64,000 bases of DNA from Amycolatopsis xylanica (GTDB lineage Bacteria; Actinomycetota; Actinomycetes; Mycobacteriales; Pseudonocardiaceae), in contig NZ_FNON01000005.1 of assembly GCF_900107045.1 (NCBI RefSeq), positions 372,001-436,000 on the forward strand, written 5' to 3'. The position numbers and the translations under genes are program-made. The notes beneath the pieces are model-generated. The model was not told the DNA's origin, did no database searches, and worked only from the letters and a program-made list of their open reading frames with translations. Below are positions 15,951-26,267 of the stretch, piece after piece. Each line of letters begins with the position of its first letter. Positions within the stretch are counted from its first letter, which is position 1.

Positions 15951-17126
15951 GTGAGAATCGGGATCGAGCAGCGGCGGGCGAGGCTGGCCCGCCGCCATGG
16001 GCTCGCGGTCAAGGCCGCGACGGTCGAGCAGGCCACCGCGGGCCTGCTCGCGCTGCACGCGACGGACCCGGCGACGGTGCACCTCTCGGCCGCCGCCCGC
16101 GTGGCGGATCCCGACGTGGCCGAGCTGGAGCGGGCGCTCTACGACGACCGGACGCTGGTGCGGATACTCGGCATGCGCCGCACGATGTTCGTGCTGGACC
16201 GGGAGACCGCGGCGGTGGTCCAGGCGGCCTGCTCGGCGGATGTGGCGCGCACCGAGCGGCGCAAGCTCGTCCAGCACCTGGAGACGATCGGGCATCCGGA
16301 GAACGTGCCGAACGCGGGGGAGTGGCTCGCCGAGGTCGAGGAGTCGACGCTGAAAGCCTTGTCCGCCAGGGGCTCCGCGCTGGCGCAGCAGCTCACCGAT
16401 GACGAGCCTCGGCTCAAGCAGCAGCTGCACATGGCCAAGGGCAAGCCGTACGCGGCGATCGGCAACGTCACCAGCCGCGTGCTGGCCCAGCTGGCCGTCG
16501 ACGGGCGGATCGTCCGCGGCCGCCCGCGCGGGTCGTGGATCTCCCAGCAGTATCACTGGTCCACGCTCGAAGACTGGCTGCCCGGCGGGCTCCAAAAATG
16601 GGACGCGGATGCCGCGCGTGCCGAGCTGGCCCGCCGCTGGCTGTACGCGTTCGGCCCGGCGCCGATCGCCGACCTGCGCTGGTGGACCGGGTGGACGGCG
16701 GGCCAGACCAAGAAGGCGCTCGCGCTCGTCGAGCCCGTCGAGGTCGACCTCGACGGCACAACGGGCCTCCTGCTCGTCGACGATCTGGAGCCGGTGCCGG
16801 ACCCCGGGCCGTGGATCGCGCTGCTGCCCGCGCTCGATCCGACGCCGATGGGCTGGGCCGAGCGCGAGTGGTACCTCGGCGAGCACAAGGCGGCGCTGTT
16901 CGACCGGTACGGCAACGTCGGCCCGACCATCTGGTGTGACGGACGTATCGCAGGCGGCTGGGCGCAGCGCCCGGACGGCGAAATCGCCACCCGTCTGCTG
17001 GTCGACGTGGGCAAGGCCGCCGGGCGGGCGATCGAGGCCGAAGCGGACCGGCTCGCCGGGTGGCTCGGGGACATCCGTTTCATCCCCAGGTTCCGCACTC
17101 CGCTGGAGAAGGAGCTGGCCCTGTGA
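15951..17126 (+). CDS. Winged-helix DNA-binding domain protein (HTH_42 / YcaQ-like)
   Basis: 391 residues. The pattern LLALHATDPATVHLSAAARV near the N-terminus, RTMFVL (about 76-81), and GPTIWCDGRIAGGWAQRPDGEI near the C-terminus fit the HTH_42 family. That family includes AlkX-like and YcaQ-like DNA-binding proteins associated with DNA glycosylase activity on alkylated or crosslinked bases. No classical glycosylase residue can be assigned here, so enzymatic function is only possible. The GTG at 15951 has no ribosome site, but a TACTAA -10-like element ends 6 nt before it, which suggests a leaderless mRNA. It precedes gap, a position often held by whiA in other actinobacteria. Confidence 0.82.
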   Translation: MRIGIEQRRARLARRHGLAVKAATVEQATAGLLALHATDPATVHLSAAARVADPDVAELERALYDDRTLVRILGMRRTMFVLDRETAAVVQAACSADVARTERRKLVQHLETIGHPENVPNAGEWLAEVEESTLKALSARGSALAQQLTDDEPRLKQQLHMAKGKPYAAIGNVTSRVLAQLAVDGRIVRGRPRGSWISQQYHWSTLEDWLPGGLQKWDADAARAELARRWLYAFGPAPIADLRWWTGWTAGQTKKALALVEPVEVDLDGTTGLLLVDDLEPVPDPGPWIALLPALDPTPMGWAEREWYLGEHKAALFDRYGNVGPTIWCDGRIAGGWAQRPDGEIATRLLVDVGKAAGRAIEAEADRLAGWLGDIRFIPRFRTPLEKELAL

Positions 17127-17270
17127 ACCACTGGCCGGGACAGGTCCGTTTTCGGGGTCGAAGCAGCAGGTCAAGTCCTTCTTGCTCGATCACGAACAGT
17201 CGGGTGTCCAACCGTCGTTGAAACAGCAGCCGCCGCCACACCTGAATCGATTCTTGACCGCAAGCTGTAG

Positions 17271-18374
<1,104 letters not shown>

Positions 18375-18377
18375 TCG

Positions 18378-19598
18378 ATGACCGTCAAGAACCTCGATGA
18401 CCTGCTGAGCGAGGGCGTTCAGGACCGGTACGTACTCGTGCGTTCCGACCTGAACGTCCCGCTCGACGGGGACACCATCACCGACGACGGCCGCGTCCGC
18501 GCGGCGCTGCCGACCATCGCCAAGCTCGCCGAGGCGGGCGCGAAGGTGGTCGTCACCGCGCACCTCGGCCGCCCCAAGGGCGAGCCCGACGCCAAGTTCT
18601 CGCTGGCCCCGGTCGCCAAGCGGCTCGCCGAGCTGCTCGGCTTCGAGGTCCCGCTCGCGGGCGACCTGGTCGGCGAGTCCGCCAAGTCGACCGTCGCGGG
18701 CCTGGCCGCCGGCAAGGTCGCGCTGCTGGAGAACGTCCGCTTCGACGCCCGCGAGACCAGCAAGGACGCCGATGAGCGTGCCGCGCTGGCCGGCGAGCTC
18801 GCCGCGCTCGTGCCCGGCGGCGCCTTCGTGTCCGACGGCTTCGGTGTCGTGCACCGCAAGCAGGCCTCGGTCTACGACATCGCGCGGGTGCTCCCGGTGT
18901 ACGCGGGCGGCCTCGTGCTGGCCGAGCTCGACGTGCTCAAGAAGCTGACCGACGAGCTGGCCCGCCCGTACGTGGTCGTGCTCGGCGGCGCCAAGGTCTC
19001 GGACAAGCTGGGCGTCATCGCGAATCTGCTGACCAAGGTCGACCGCCTGCTCATCGGCGGCGGCATGGCGTACACCTTCCTCAAGGCCCAGGGCCACGAG
19101 GTCGGCCAGTCGCTGCTGCAGGCCGACCAGCTCGACCAGGTGCGCGGCTTCCTCGCCGAAGCCGAGAAGCGGGGCGTCGAGCTCGTGCTCCCCGTCGATG
19201 TCCTCGCCGCCACGGGCTTCGCGCCCGACGCGGAGCACGAGGTCGTGGACGCGACCGCCATCCCGGCCGACCGTCAGGGCCTCGACATCGGCCCGAAGAG
19301 CCGCGAGCTGTTCGCGGGCAAGCTGGCCGACGCGGCGACCGTGTTCTGGAACGGCCCGATGGGCGTGTTCGAGTTCGAGGCGTTCGCGGGTGGCACCCGT
19401 GCCGTCGCCGAGGCGCTCGTCGCGAGCGACGCGTTCACCGTCGTCGGCGGTGGTGACTCGGCCGCCGCGGTGCGCCAGCTCGGCCTGCCCGAGGACGGGT
19501 TCTCGCACATTTCGACCGGTGGCGGCGCCTCACTGGAATACCTCGAGGGCAAGGAACTGCCCGGAGTCTCGGTTCTGGACAACGCGGGAGAGAACTAA
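18378..19598 (+). CDS. pgk: Phosphoglycerate kinase
   Basis: 406 residues. It transfers phosphate from 1,3-bisphosphoglycerate to ADP. The N-terminal substrate site is [13 protein letters not shown], the family segments [16 protein letters not shown] and [14 protein letters not shown] are present, and the nucleotide loop is [11 protein letters not shown] near the C-terminus. The ATG at 18378 begins 3 bp after the gap stop, and its stop abuts the tpi start at 19599. This spacing indicates one transcript and probable translational coupling across the three glycolytic genes. Confidence 0.98.
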   Translation: MTVKNLDDLLSEGVQDRYVLVRSDLNVPLDGDTITDDGRVRAALPTIAKLAEAGAKVVVTAHLGRPKGEPDAKFSLAPVAKRLAELLGFEVPLAGDLVGESAKSTVAGLAAGKVALLENVRFDARETSKDADERAALAGELAALVPGGAFVSDGFGVVHRKQASVYDIARVLPVYAGGLVLAELDVLKKLTDELARPYVVVLGGAKVSDKLGVIANLLTKVDRLLIGGGMAYTFLKAQGHEVGQSLLQADQLDQVRGFLAEAEKRGVELVLPVDVLAATGFAPDAEHEVVDATAIPADRQGLDIGPKSRELFAGKLADAATVFWNGPMGVFEFEAFAGGTRAVAEALVASDAFTVVGGGDSAAAVRQLGLPEDGFSHISTGGGASLEYLEGKELPGVSVLDNAGEN

Positions 19599-20384
19599 GT
19601 GGCACGCAAGGTGTTCATCGCGGGCAACTGGAAGATGAACCTGAACCACCTCGAAGCGATCGCGCTCGTGCAGAAGATCGCTTTCGCGCTGCCGGAGAAG
19701 TACTACGCGAAGGTGGACGTGGCGGTCCTGCCGCCGTTCACGGACATCCGCAGCGTGCAGACCCTCACCGACGGCGACAAGCTGCTGCTCACCTACGGCG
19801 CGCAGGACCTCTCCCCCCACGATTCGGGCGCGTACACCGGTGACATCTCGGGCCCGATGCTGGCGAAGCTGGGCTGCAGCTACGTCACCGTCGGCCACTC
19901 GGAGCGGCGCGAGTACCACCTCGAGAGCGACGAGCTGGTCAACAAGAAGGTCAAGGCCGCGCTGAAGCACGGCATCAAGCCGATCCTCTGCATCGGGGAG
20001 AAGCTCGAGGTCCGCGAGGCGGGCGAGCACATCTCGCACACCACCACCCAGCTGATCGAGGGCCTCAAGGGCCTCAAGGCCGAGCAGGTGCGCGACGTGG
20101 TCGTCGCCTACGAGCCGGTCTGGGCGATCGGCACCGGCAAGGTGGCGACCCCGGCCGACGCCGAAGAGGTCTGCAAGGCCATCCGCGCCACGCTCGCCGA
20201 GAAGTACGGCGACGAGGTCGCGACCGCGGTCCGCGTGCTGTACGGCGGCTCGGCCAAGTCCAACAACATCGGCGACCTGGTGGCCTGCGAGAACGTCGAC
20301 GGCGCGCTCGTCGGAGGCGCTAGTCTCGACGGCGAAGAGTTCACCAAACTCTGCGCGCTCGCCGCTGGCGGGCCGCTGCCCTGA
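19599..20384 (+). CDS. tpiA: Triosephosphate isomerase
   Basis: 261 residues. It interconverts dihydroxyacetone phosphate and glyceraldehyde 3-phosphate. NWKMNL carries the substrate-binding Asn and Lys (about 10-15), [10 protein letters not shown] the electrophilic His (about 99), and [16 protein letters not shown] the catalytic Glu plus the flexible loop. [10 protein letters not shown] forms the phosphate-binding end. The GTG start immediately follows the pgk stop. Length and motifs are normal for the family. Confidence 0.98.
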   Translation: MARKVFIAGNWKMNLNHLEAIALVQKIAFALPEKYYAKVDVAVLPPFTDIRSVQTLTDGDKLLLTYGAQDLSPHDSGAYTGDISGPMLAKLGCSYVTVGHSERREYHLESDELVNKKVKAALKHGIKPILCIGEKLEVREAGEHISHTTTQLIEGLKGLKAEQVRDVVVAYEPVWAIGTGKVATPADAEEVCKAIRATLAEKYGDEVATAVRVLYGGSAKSNNIGDLVACENVDGALVGGASLDGEEFTKLCALAAGGPLP

Positions 20385-20439
20385 TCGGGTCCACTACCGG
20401 GTAACCTGGGTATTCGGTCCGTCACACAGCGAGGATGAG

Positions 20440-20670
20440 ATGAAGCTGTTCCTGCAAATCCTGTTGATCATTTCCAGCCTTCTGCTGGTGGGAGCCGTTT
20501 TGCTGCACCGTGGCCGTGGTGGCGGTCTCTCGTCGCTGTTCGGTGGCGGCATGCAGTCCAGCCTCTCCGGTTCGAGCGTTGCCGAGAAGAACCTCGACCG
20601 GATCACCCTGCTGCTCGGCGCGGTCTGGCTGATCAGCATCGTGGGTCTGGGTCTGCTGCTCAAGGTCTGA
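20440..20670 (+). CDS. secG: Preprotein translocase subunit SecG
   Basis: 76 residues with two transmembrane helices (about 3-20 and 53-74) joined by the Gly/Ser-rich loop HRGRGGGLSSLFGGGMQSS that is typical of SecG. It is a small partner of SecYE that assists protein export. Its place directly after tpiA is conserved in actinobacteria. The ATG at 20440 is preceded by GAGGATGAG. Confidence 0.95.
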   Translation: MKLFLQILLIISSLLLVGAVLLHRGRGGGLSSLFGGGMQSSLSGSSVAEKNLDRITLLLGAVWLISIVGLGLLLKV

Positions 20671-20727
20671 TCTTGTTTCGGCGTGCCTGTGGGGGGCGCG
20701 CCGCCGATTCGGTAGGTGTGAGGATTC

Positions 20728-21069
20728 ATGGTTGGCGGTAACGCGATTCGCGGCACCAGGGTTGGTGCCGGTCCGACGGGCGAATCGGAGCGTGGCGAGT
20801 CCGCGCCCCGGCGCCGGATCTCCTACTGGTGCGCGAACAGGCACGAGGCTCAGCCCTCGTTCGCCATCGACGCGGAGATTCCCGACGAGTGGGACTGCCC
20901 GCGCTGCGGGCTCCCCGGTGGCCAGGACGAGAAGAACCCGCCCGCCGCGCCGCGGACGGAGCCTTACAAGACCCACCTGGCGTACGTGAAGGAACGGCGC
21001 AGCGACGCCGACGGCGAGGCCATCCTCGCCGAGGCGCTCGAGCGCCTTCGCCAGCGACGCGAGATCTGA
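20728..21069 (+). CDS. rbpA: RNA polymerase-binding protein RbpA
   Basis: 113 residues, about the usual RbpA length. The central zinc-ribbon-like core reads SYWCANRHEAQPSFAIDAE followed by EWDCPRCGLPGGQD, and the C-terminal sigma-interacting region runs from TEPYKTHLAYVKERRS to the end. RbpA is an actinobacterial transcription factor that stabilises open complexes with the principal sigma factors and is linked to rifampicin tolerance. The gene follows secG and is closed by a strong hairpin at 21086-21115. Confidence 0.96.
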   Translation: MVGGNAIRGTRVGAGPTGESERGESAPRRRISYWCANRHEAQPSFAIDAEIPDEWDCPRCGLPGGQDEKNPPAAPRTEPYKTHLAYVKERRSDADGEAILAEALERLRQRREI

Positions 21070-21085
21070 GGTAGGCACAGCTCCG

Positions 21086-21115
21086 AGGCCCCGAGTACTC
21101 CGGTACTCGGGGCCT
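21086..21115 (+). terminator. Rho-independent-type hairpin after rbpA
   Basis: A perfect 13-bp stem (AGGCCCCGAGTAC paired with GTACTCGGGGCCT) with a TCCG tetraloop, starting 16 bp past the rbpA stop. No long T tract follows, as is common in high-GC actinobacteria. Confidence 0.85.
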
Positions 21116-21179
21116 TTGGCCTACCCGGACTTCCCCGAAAGCGCCGCCGCGCCCGGCGCCCCGGTGCCAGGATGACCGC

Positions 21180-22016
21180 GTGGAGTCCTACGTCGAGCGC
21201 CTGCCGCTGCCGGAACTGGCCGGCGTGGTGCGGACGGTCTGGATCCAGCGCACCGCGGGCGCCGCGTACGTGCAGCGGCACCTGCCCACGGGCGGCGTCG
21301 AGATCCACTTCCCGATCGGCGGCCACCCCCAGCTGGTCGGCCCGCTGACCCGCCCCGAGGTCGAGGTCATCCCGGCGCACACCACGATCGTGGGCGTGCG
21401 GTTCCACCCGGGGAGCGCGCCACGGCTCCCGACGACGCTCGACGACCTGGTCGATCAGCGCCTGGCGCTCGCCGACCTCTGGGGACGGCCGGTCGACCGG
21501 CTCGTCGAGACGATGGCGTTGGCGGGCACCCCCGAGCGCGCGCTCATGGTGCTGCAGGGCTACCTCGTGCATGAGTTCCGCAGCGTGGTCCGCGTGGATC
21601 CGCTGGTCGGCGAGGCGGTGAAGACGCTGATGCCGTGGCACCCGGTCAACATCGACGCGCTCGCCGGCCACCTCGCGCTGTCGGCGAGCCAGCTGCGCCG
21701 CCGCTGCCTGCAGACGGTCGGAGTGAGCCCCAAGGTGCTCCAGCGGACGTTGCGGTTTCAGGGTTTCCTCGCGCTGGCACAGGCGGGCGCGACCGCTTCG
21801 GGGCTGCGTGGCGCGGACGGGATGGCCGGGCTCGCGGTCGACGTGGGCTACGCCGACCAGGCGCACCTGAGCCGGGAATGCCTGCGCCTGAGCGGTGTCA
21901 CCCCGCGTCAGCTGCTCGGCGGAGACCTGGACCGCTGCGCCTGCGGGCATGAGCATTCGGCTTCGTACCGGCCTTTCCTCGCGAGACGGAGCGCGACGCC
22001 GTTGCTCCTGCTCTGA
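21180..22016 (+). CDS. AraC family transcriptional regulator with DUF6597-like N-terminus
   Basis: 278 residues. The N-terminal sensor (about 1-120) has the pattern HLPTGGVEIHFPIGGHPQLVGPL, as in the DUF6597-type cupin-like domain. The C-terminal double helix-turn-helix (about 155-255) contains LAGHLALSASQLRRRC, SPKVLQRTLRFQGFLAL and VDVGYADQAHLSRECLRLSGVTPRQL, which match the AraC DNA-binding unit. The GTG at 21180 starts immediately upstream of the enzyme cluster at 22-24.7 kb. It may regulate that cluster, although 52 bp separate them and no operator was recognised. Confidence 0.88.
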   Translation: MESYVERLPLPELAGVVRTVWIQRTAGAAYVQRHLPTGGVEIHFPIGGHPQLVGPLTRPEVEVIPAHTTIVGVRFHPGSAPRLPTTLDDLVDQRLALADLWGRPVDRLVETMALAGTPERALMVLQGYLVHEFRSVVRVDPLVGEAVKTLMPWHPVNIDALAGHLALSASQLRRRCLQTVGVSPKVLQRTLRFQGFLALAQAGATASGLRGADGMAGLAVDVGYADQAHLSRECLRLSGVTPRQLLGGDLDRCACGHEHSASYRPFLARRSATPLLLL

Positions 22017-22068
22017 GCGTGCGCGATTCGTTCAAGAACGGCCGCCGCGCTCTTCCTAGATTGAAGCG

Positions 22069-23196
22069 GTGATCCACTGCCGCTCTGTTTCCGACGTCGT
22101 CGCCGCCCTGCGGCCCGGCGTCGTGCCCCGTGGAGGCGGCCATTGCTTCGCGGGCCGGTCGTCGAACGGCATGGTGCTCGATATGTCCGGTCTGGACCGG
22201 ATCAGCGTCGCCGCCGACGGGATCGCGACGATCGGCGCCGGTGCCCGGCTGGGCCAGGTGTACGCGGCGTTGCACGAGCACGGCCGGACGATTCCGGCAG
22301 GCTGCGGGGACACCGTCGGCATCGCGGGGCTCACCCTCGGCGGCGGAATCGGGCTGCTCGGCCGTGAACACGGGCTGACCTGCGATCGCCTGGTCGGCGC
22401 CCAGGTCGTGCTCGCTGACCGCCAGGTTGTCGAGTGCGACCGCGACCGCGAACCTGACTTGTTCTGGGCGTTGCGCGGTGCGGGCGGCTGCCAGTTCGGC
22501 GTGGTCACGGAGCTGCGGTTCGACACCGTGCCCGAGCCGACGACCACCCGTATCGAAGCGCGGCTTTCCGGGATCCCGTTCGGCGAGCTGATCTCGGCTT
22601 GGCAGGCGTGGGCGCCGGACGCGCCGGACGAACTCACGGTCAACCTCACCCTCGAGCCCGCCCAGGCCATCCTGTTCGGCGCTTCGACGCTCGACGAGGC
22701 GACGACCCGGGAGCTGGTGCGGGCGTTGACCGACAAGGTCGAGTTAAGCGCCGGTATGCCTTATCACCGCTTGAAAAGCAGCTTCGCCGATCCGCGCGAC
22801 CTGCCCGTGCGCATCCGGTCGGAGTTCTTCTCGCAACCGCTGTCCGAACGCACGATTTCGTCGCTGCTGGCCCGGCTCGAGGGCAGGCTCACGTTCACCG
22901 CGATGGGCGGCGCCTACAACCGGGTCGCCGAGGACGCGACCGCGTTCGCCCACCGCGGCGAGCGGTTCCTGCTCGAACACGTCGCCGCGCCGGACGATCC
23001 GTGGATCGACCGGTCGTGGGCGGTCGCGCACGCCGATGGCTCCGGGCGGGTCTACCCGAACTTCCCCGATCTCGCCTTGGCCGACCCGGCCGCCGCGTAC
23101 CACGCGGGCAACCACGCGCGGCTCGCCGCGATCAAGCAGGCCTACGACCCACACCGATTTTTCGATTTCCCTCAAGCGATCCAAGGAACGAAATGA
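22069..23196 (+). CDS. FAD-linked oxidoreductase (BBE/vanillyl-alcohol-oxidase superfamily), short N-terminus
   Basis: 375 residues. The PCMH-type FAD domain contains PRGGGHCFAGRSSNG with the His that usually carries covalent FAD, and AGCGDTVGIAGLTLGGGIG. In bicovalent homologues the Cys sits one residue later, so attachment may be by His only. The C-terminal berberine-bridge segment is NHARLAAIKQAYDPHRFFDF. The protein begins at IHCRSVSDV and lacks about 40 residues common at the family N-terminus. The GTG at 22069 follows a weak ribosome site. It likely oxidises an alcohol or sugar. It overlaps the next gene by 4 bp (ATGA). Confidence 0.85.
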   Translation: MIHCRSVSDVVAALRPGVVPRGGGHCFAGRSSNGMVLDMSGLDRISVAADGIATIGAGARLGQVYAALHEHGRTIPAGCGDTVGIAGLTLGGGIGLLGREHGLTCDRLVGAQVVLADRQVVECDRDREPDLFWALRGAGGCQFGVVTELRFDTVPEPTTTRIEARLSGIPFGELISAWQAWAPDAPDELTVNLTLEPAQAILFGASTLDEATTRELVRALTDKVELSAGMPYHRLKSSFADPRDLPVRIRSEFFSQPLSERTISSLLARLEGRLTFTAMGGAYNRVAEDATAFAHRGERFLLEHVAAPDDPWIDRSWAVAHADGSGRVYPNFPDLALADPAAAYHAGNHARLAAIKQAYDPHRFFDFPQAIQGTK

Positions 23197-23798
23197 GCAA
23201 AGTATTCAGCGCACACGCCGTCTCGGTCGACGGCTATCTCAGCGGCCGCACCCCTGACGGCGAAAAGGAGTTCGGGCGTGGGCTCGGTGACGCGCCGATG
23301 CTGTTCGACTGGTACTTCGACGGTGACACGCCGAGCCAGGTGTTCGACGGCTTCAAGCTGAGCAAGCAGAGCGTCGCGTTCTTCGACACCGCCGCCGCGC
23401 GGGTGGGCGCGATCGTCGTCGGGCACACCACCTATGAGCACTCCAGCCGGTTCGGCGGCGGCAGCCCGCACCCGGACGCGCCGATGGTCCTGGTCAGCCA
23501 TGAGCCCGTGCCCGAGGTGGGCGAGGCGCAGGCGCTCGTCACAACCGGCATCGGGGACGCCATCGCCACGGCGCGGGAACTCGCGGGTGGCAAGGACGTC
23601 GGCCTGATGGGCGGCGGGGTCGTCACCTCGGCACTCGAGGCCGGTCTCGTCGACGAGGTGATCCTGCACCAGGTGCCGATCCTGCTGGGCGGTGGCCGCA
23701 GCTATTTCCAGGAGGTCGCGGAGCACGTGCGGCTGCGGCTGATCGAGGCCGTCCCGGCGCCCGGCGTGACCCACCTCCGCTACGAGGTGATCCGATGA
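23193..23798 (+). CDS. Dihydrofolate reductase family protein (RibD C-terminal-like)
   Basis: 201 residues of the RibD_C/YyaP type. The N-terminal strand reads SAHAVSVDGYLSG, the middle has VGHTTYEHSSRFGG, and the C-terminal part has VGLMGGGVVTSALEAGLVDEVILHQVPILLGGGRSYF, where the Gly-rich segment binds the nicotinamide cofactor. Most members reduce unknown substrates with NADPH rather than dihydrofolate. The ATG overlaps the stop of the flavoprotein gene, and the stop overlaps the next gene, so the three enzymes form one operon. Confidence 0.88.
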   Translation: MSKVFSAHAVSVDGYLSGRTPDGEKEFGRGLGDAPMLFDWYFDGDTPSQVFDGFKLSKQSVAFFDTAAARVGAIVVGHTTYEHSSRFGGGSPHPDAPMVLVSHEPVPEVGEAQALVTTGIGDAIATARELAGGKDVGLMGGGVVTSALEAGLVDEVILHQVPILLGGGRSYFQEVAEHVRLRLIEAVPAPGVTHLRYEVIR

Positions 23799-24715
23799 TC
23801 CTGGTCACCGGCGGGCTCGGCATGATCGGCGCCCACACCGCCCGCGCGCTCGTCGATCTCGGCCACGAGGTCGTCGTCACCTCGCACAGCCGGAGCACCG
23901 TCCCGTCGTTCCTCGAGGGCCGGGTCACCGTGGAATCCCTCGACGTCACCGACCGGGCCGCCTTCCTCTCGCTCGGGGAGCGGCACGAGATCACCGACAT
24001 CGTGCACCTCGCGGGCAGCATCCCCAGCGAGGACCCGGTCGGTTACTTCCGCACCGACCTGACCGGCTTGCTCAACGCGCTCGACGCCGCGCGCGCGTGG
24101 GGCGTGCGCCGGTTCGCCGTCGCCAGCAGCCTCGGCGTGTACATCGGCAGGTCCGAGATCCCGTGGCACGAGGACCTCGCGCTGCCGACGGCGGACCTGC
24201 CGCACTTGATCATCGCGTTCAAGAAGGCCGTCGAGCCGCTGACCACGCATGGCCTGCAGGGCAGTGGTATCCAGCCGGTGCTGCTGCGGATCGGCACCAT
24301 CTGGGGCCCGCTCGTCGACCCGGAGTCGCCGTTCTGCCATCTTCCGCCGCTGATCAACGCGGCGCTGCGTGGCGATGATCCCCAGCCGCTGCACGCCGAC
24401 GACGGTGGCGACGCCTGTTACGCCCCCGACGCCGGGCGCGCGATCGCGCTCCTGATGTCGGCGGAAACCCTGTCGCACGTCGCCTACAACGTCTCCAGCG
24501 GCCGTCCGTTCACCAACCGCGAGTTCGGGGACGCGCTGGAGGCGCTCAAGCCGGGCCTGCGGGTCGGGCTCCTGCCCGGTCGGCGGAACGGTCCAGGCGA
24601 GGATCCCTACCTCGACATCTCCCGGCTCGCCCGCGACACTGGCTTCGCGCCGGAGTTCGACGTCGCCAAGGCGGTCGCCGATTACGCGGCCTGGCGCGCC
24701 GAAAACGCTCGCTGA
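23795..24715 (+). CDS. NAD-dependent epimerase/dehydratase family protein (extended SDR), catalytic Tyr not conserved
   Basis: 306 residues. The Rossmann motif TGGLGMIGAHTAR binds NAD(P) at the N-terminus, LDVTD marks the acidic loop, and VHLAGS resembles the usual NAG-type motif. The expected YxxxK active site falls in HLIIAFKKAVE, where the Tyr position is Ile, so ordinary SDR chemistry is doubtful. It overlaps the dihydrofolate-reductase-like gene by 4 bp and is the last gene of the operon. A 17-bp hairpin begins 4 bp after its stop. Confidence 0.87.
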   Translation: MILVTGGLGMIGAHTARALVDLGHEVVVTSHSRSTVPSFLEGRVTVESLDVTDRAAFLSLGERHEITDIVHLAGSIPSEDPVGYFRTDLTGLLNALDAARAWGVRRFAVASSLGVYIGRSEIPWHEDLALPTADLPHLIIAFKKAVEPLTTHGLQGSGIQPVLLRIGTIWGPLVDPESPFCHLPPLINAALRGDDPQPLHADDGGDACYAPDAGRAIALLMSAETLSHVAYNVSSGRPFTNREFGDALEALKPGLRVGLLPGRRNGPGEDPYLDISRLARDTGFAPEFDVAKAVADYAAWRAENAR

Positions 24716-24718
24716 ACG

Positions 24719-24754
24719 CAGTGAAGGCCCGGCTCAAGAGCCGGGCCTTCACTG
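24719..24754. terminator. Perfect 17-bp hairpin between convergent genes
   Basis: The arm 24719-24735 (CAGTGAAGGCCCGGCTC) pairs exactly with 24738-24754 around a 2-nt AA loop. It lies between the epimerase stop and the histidine kinase stop, so it can serve both strands. Confidence 0.8.
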
Positions 24755-24764
24755 GTTTTCAGGA

Positions 24765-25967
24765 TCAGCGGGCGAGCGGGTATCGGGCCCTGACTCGGAA
24801 GCCGCCGTCCTCGGTGTCGCAGGTTTCGAAGCTGCCCCCGAGCAAGCGGGCGCGCTCGGCCAGGCCGGTCAGGCCGTGGCCGCCGGATGGGAGATCGCCG
24901 CCGCTCCCGGCCGGCCGGGCGTTGCGGACCTCTACTTTGAGTGCGTCGTGGCCGCCTTGGATGCGGATGGTGGCGGTCGCGCCGGGTGCGTGCTTGTGGA
25001 CGTTGGTGAGGCATTCCTGCACGGTCCGGTAGGCGGCCGCGGAGATCTGCCTCGGCAGGGTCTCCGGGACCTGCTCGACCGTGAGGTGCACGGACACGTC
25101 CGAGGCGCGGATCAGGCGGTCGAGCTCCTCGATGCCGTAGCGGGGACCGTCGTCGTCCGAGCCCGAGCGCAGCACGCCGACGAGCGAGCGGAGCTCCTCA
25201 AGTGTGCTCTTGCTCAGGTCCCGGATGACTTGCGCTGTCGCCAGCGAGCCCGGCTCGCTGGACTGGGACTGCAGCGCGCCAGCCTGCATCGCGATGAGGG
25301 TGATCTGGTGGGACACGACGTCGTGCATCTCGCGGGCGAGGCGTGCCCGTTCCTCGGCACGGACGGCGTCGGCGTGGAGCCGGTGTTCACGGTCGCGGCT
25401 GGCGGCGAGTTCGGCGAGCTTCTTCGACAGCTCGGTCCGCGCGCCGATGAGGAGGCCGATCGCGACCGGCATGCCCGCGACCAGCACGCCGTAGATGCCG
25501 TCGAGCACGTGTTCACGCCAGCTCAGCTTGGCGAAGTCCTCGAGCGGCCACTGGACGAACCGGCACATCCACACCAGGCCCGCGCCGACCCAGGTCTGCC
25601 AGTGTGTCTGCTTGCGCGTGGCCAGCATGCCCAGCGCGATCATCGCGGCGAGCTGTGACCAGCCCGCCAGGAAGCCGGGGACGGTCAGCAGCAGCGTGAC
25701 GAACGGGAACCAGCGCCGCAGTGCCAGCGCCAGGCAGGCGGCGCCGGACAGGTAGATCGAGTACGGCTGCGCCTTGACGGGGATGACGAGCCACACATCG
25801 AGCACGGCGAACATGATCGAAACGACGTCGACGGTCAGCGCGAGCACGGCGGGCCTGCGCAGCAGCGCCGGCCTGTCGGTCGCGAGCTTGCTCTTCACTC
25901 GGTCGGTGACCCCCGCGCCGGGGCCACCGACCGAGATGCCGGGGATGGAGAGTCCCTCAGTGCTCAT
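24765..25967 (-). CDS. Orphan sensor histidine kinase of the NarL-type (HisKA_3) class
   Basis: 400 residues. About five membrane helices fill the region 38-175 (for example the segments around 41-62, 72-98 and 107-117), followed by a short coiled coil. The HisKA_3 box LAREMHDVVSHQITLIAMQA has the phosphorylated His at about 215. The ATP-binding domain has QECLTNVHKHA (N box) and GGHGLTGLAERARLLGG (G box). Such kinases normally pair with a NarL/LuxR response regulator, but none is adjacent. I chose ATG 25967; upstream in-frame sequence lacks kinase character. The signal sensed is unknown. Confidence 0.88.
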   Translation of the reverse strand: MSTEGLSIPGISVGGPGAGVTDRVKSKLATDRPALLRRPAVLALTVDVVSIMFAVLDVWLVIPVKAQPYSIYLSGAACLALALRRWFPFVTLLLTVPGFLAGWSQLAAMIALGMLATRKQTHWQTWVGAGLVWMCRFVQWPLEDFAKLSWREHVLDGIYGVLVAGMPVAIGLLIGARTELSKKLAELAASRDREHRLHADAVRAEERARLAREMHDVVSHQITLIAMQAGALQSQSSEPGSLATAQVIRDLSKSTLEELRSLVGVLRSGSDDDGPRYGIEELDRLIRASDVSVHLTVEQVPETLPRQISAAAYRTVQECLTNVHKHAPGATATIRIQGGHDALKVEVRNARPAGSGGDLPSGGHGLTGLAERARLLGGSFETCDTEDGGFRVRARYPLAR

Positions 25968-26162
25968 CGCTTGGACCTCACTCGTCTTGTGGACTTGGTG
26001 ATGAGAGGTGCTTGGAGCCCGTTCGGGACGCGCATCCACGAACAAATGTGCGGATGCTAACGAGAAAGTGTGAGGGGGCGGTTAGTTTCACCCAGAGTTG
26101 GCAAATCGAGGCCTGACCTGCACCTGCTAGCCCATGTGGGTGAAGGACGTTTGCCTCCAAAA

Positions 26163-26178
26163 GACCGACCGTCCGGTC
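26163..26178. promoter_or_regulatory. TetR-type palindrome upstream of the orphan kinase
   Basis: GACCGACCGTCCGGTC has inverted GACCG/CGGTC arms 6 bp apart, a common TetR-family operator shape. It is 196 bp upstream of the histidine kinase start. No regulator gene is adjacent. Confidence 0.35.
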
Positions 26179-26267
26179 ACTAAAGGTGACACACGTCATA
26201 CCCTACCCACGCGTCATAACGGCCCCCGCCCGCCCCACACCCCCACCCGCCCCGCGTCCCTGGGCGG

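Noticed and set aside
24765-25967. Two-component pair with an adjacent response regulator
   Set aside because: No receiver-domain protein was found on either side; the kinase is an orphan within this window.
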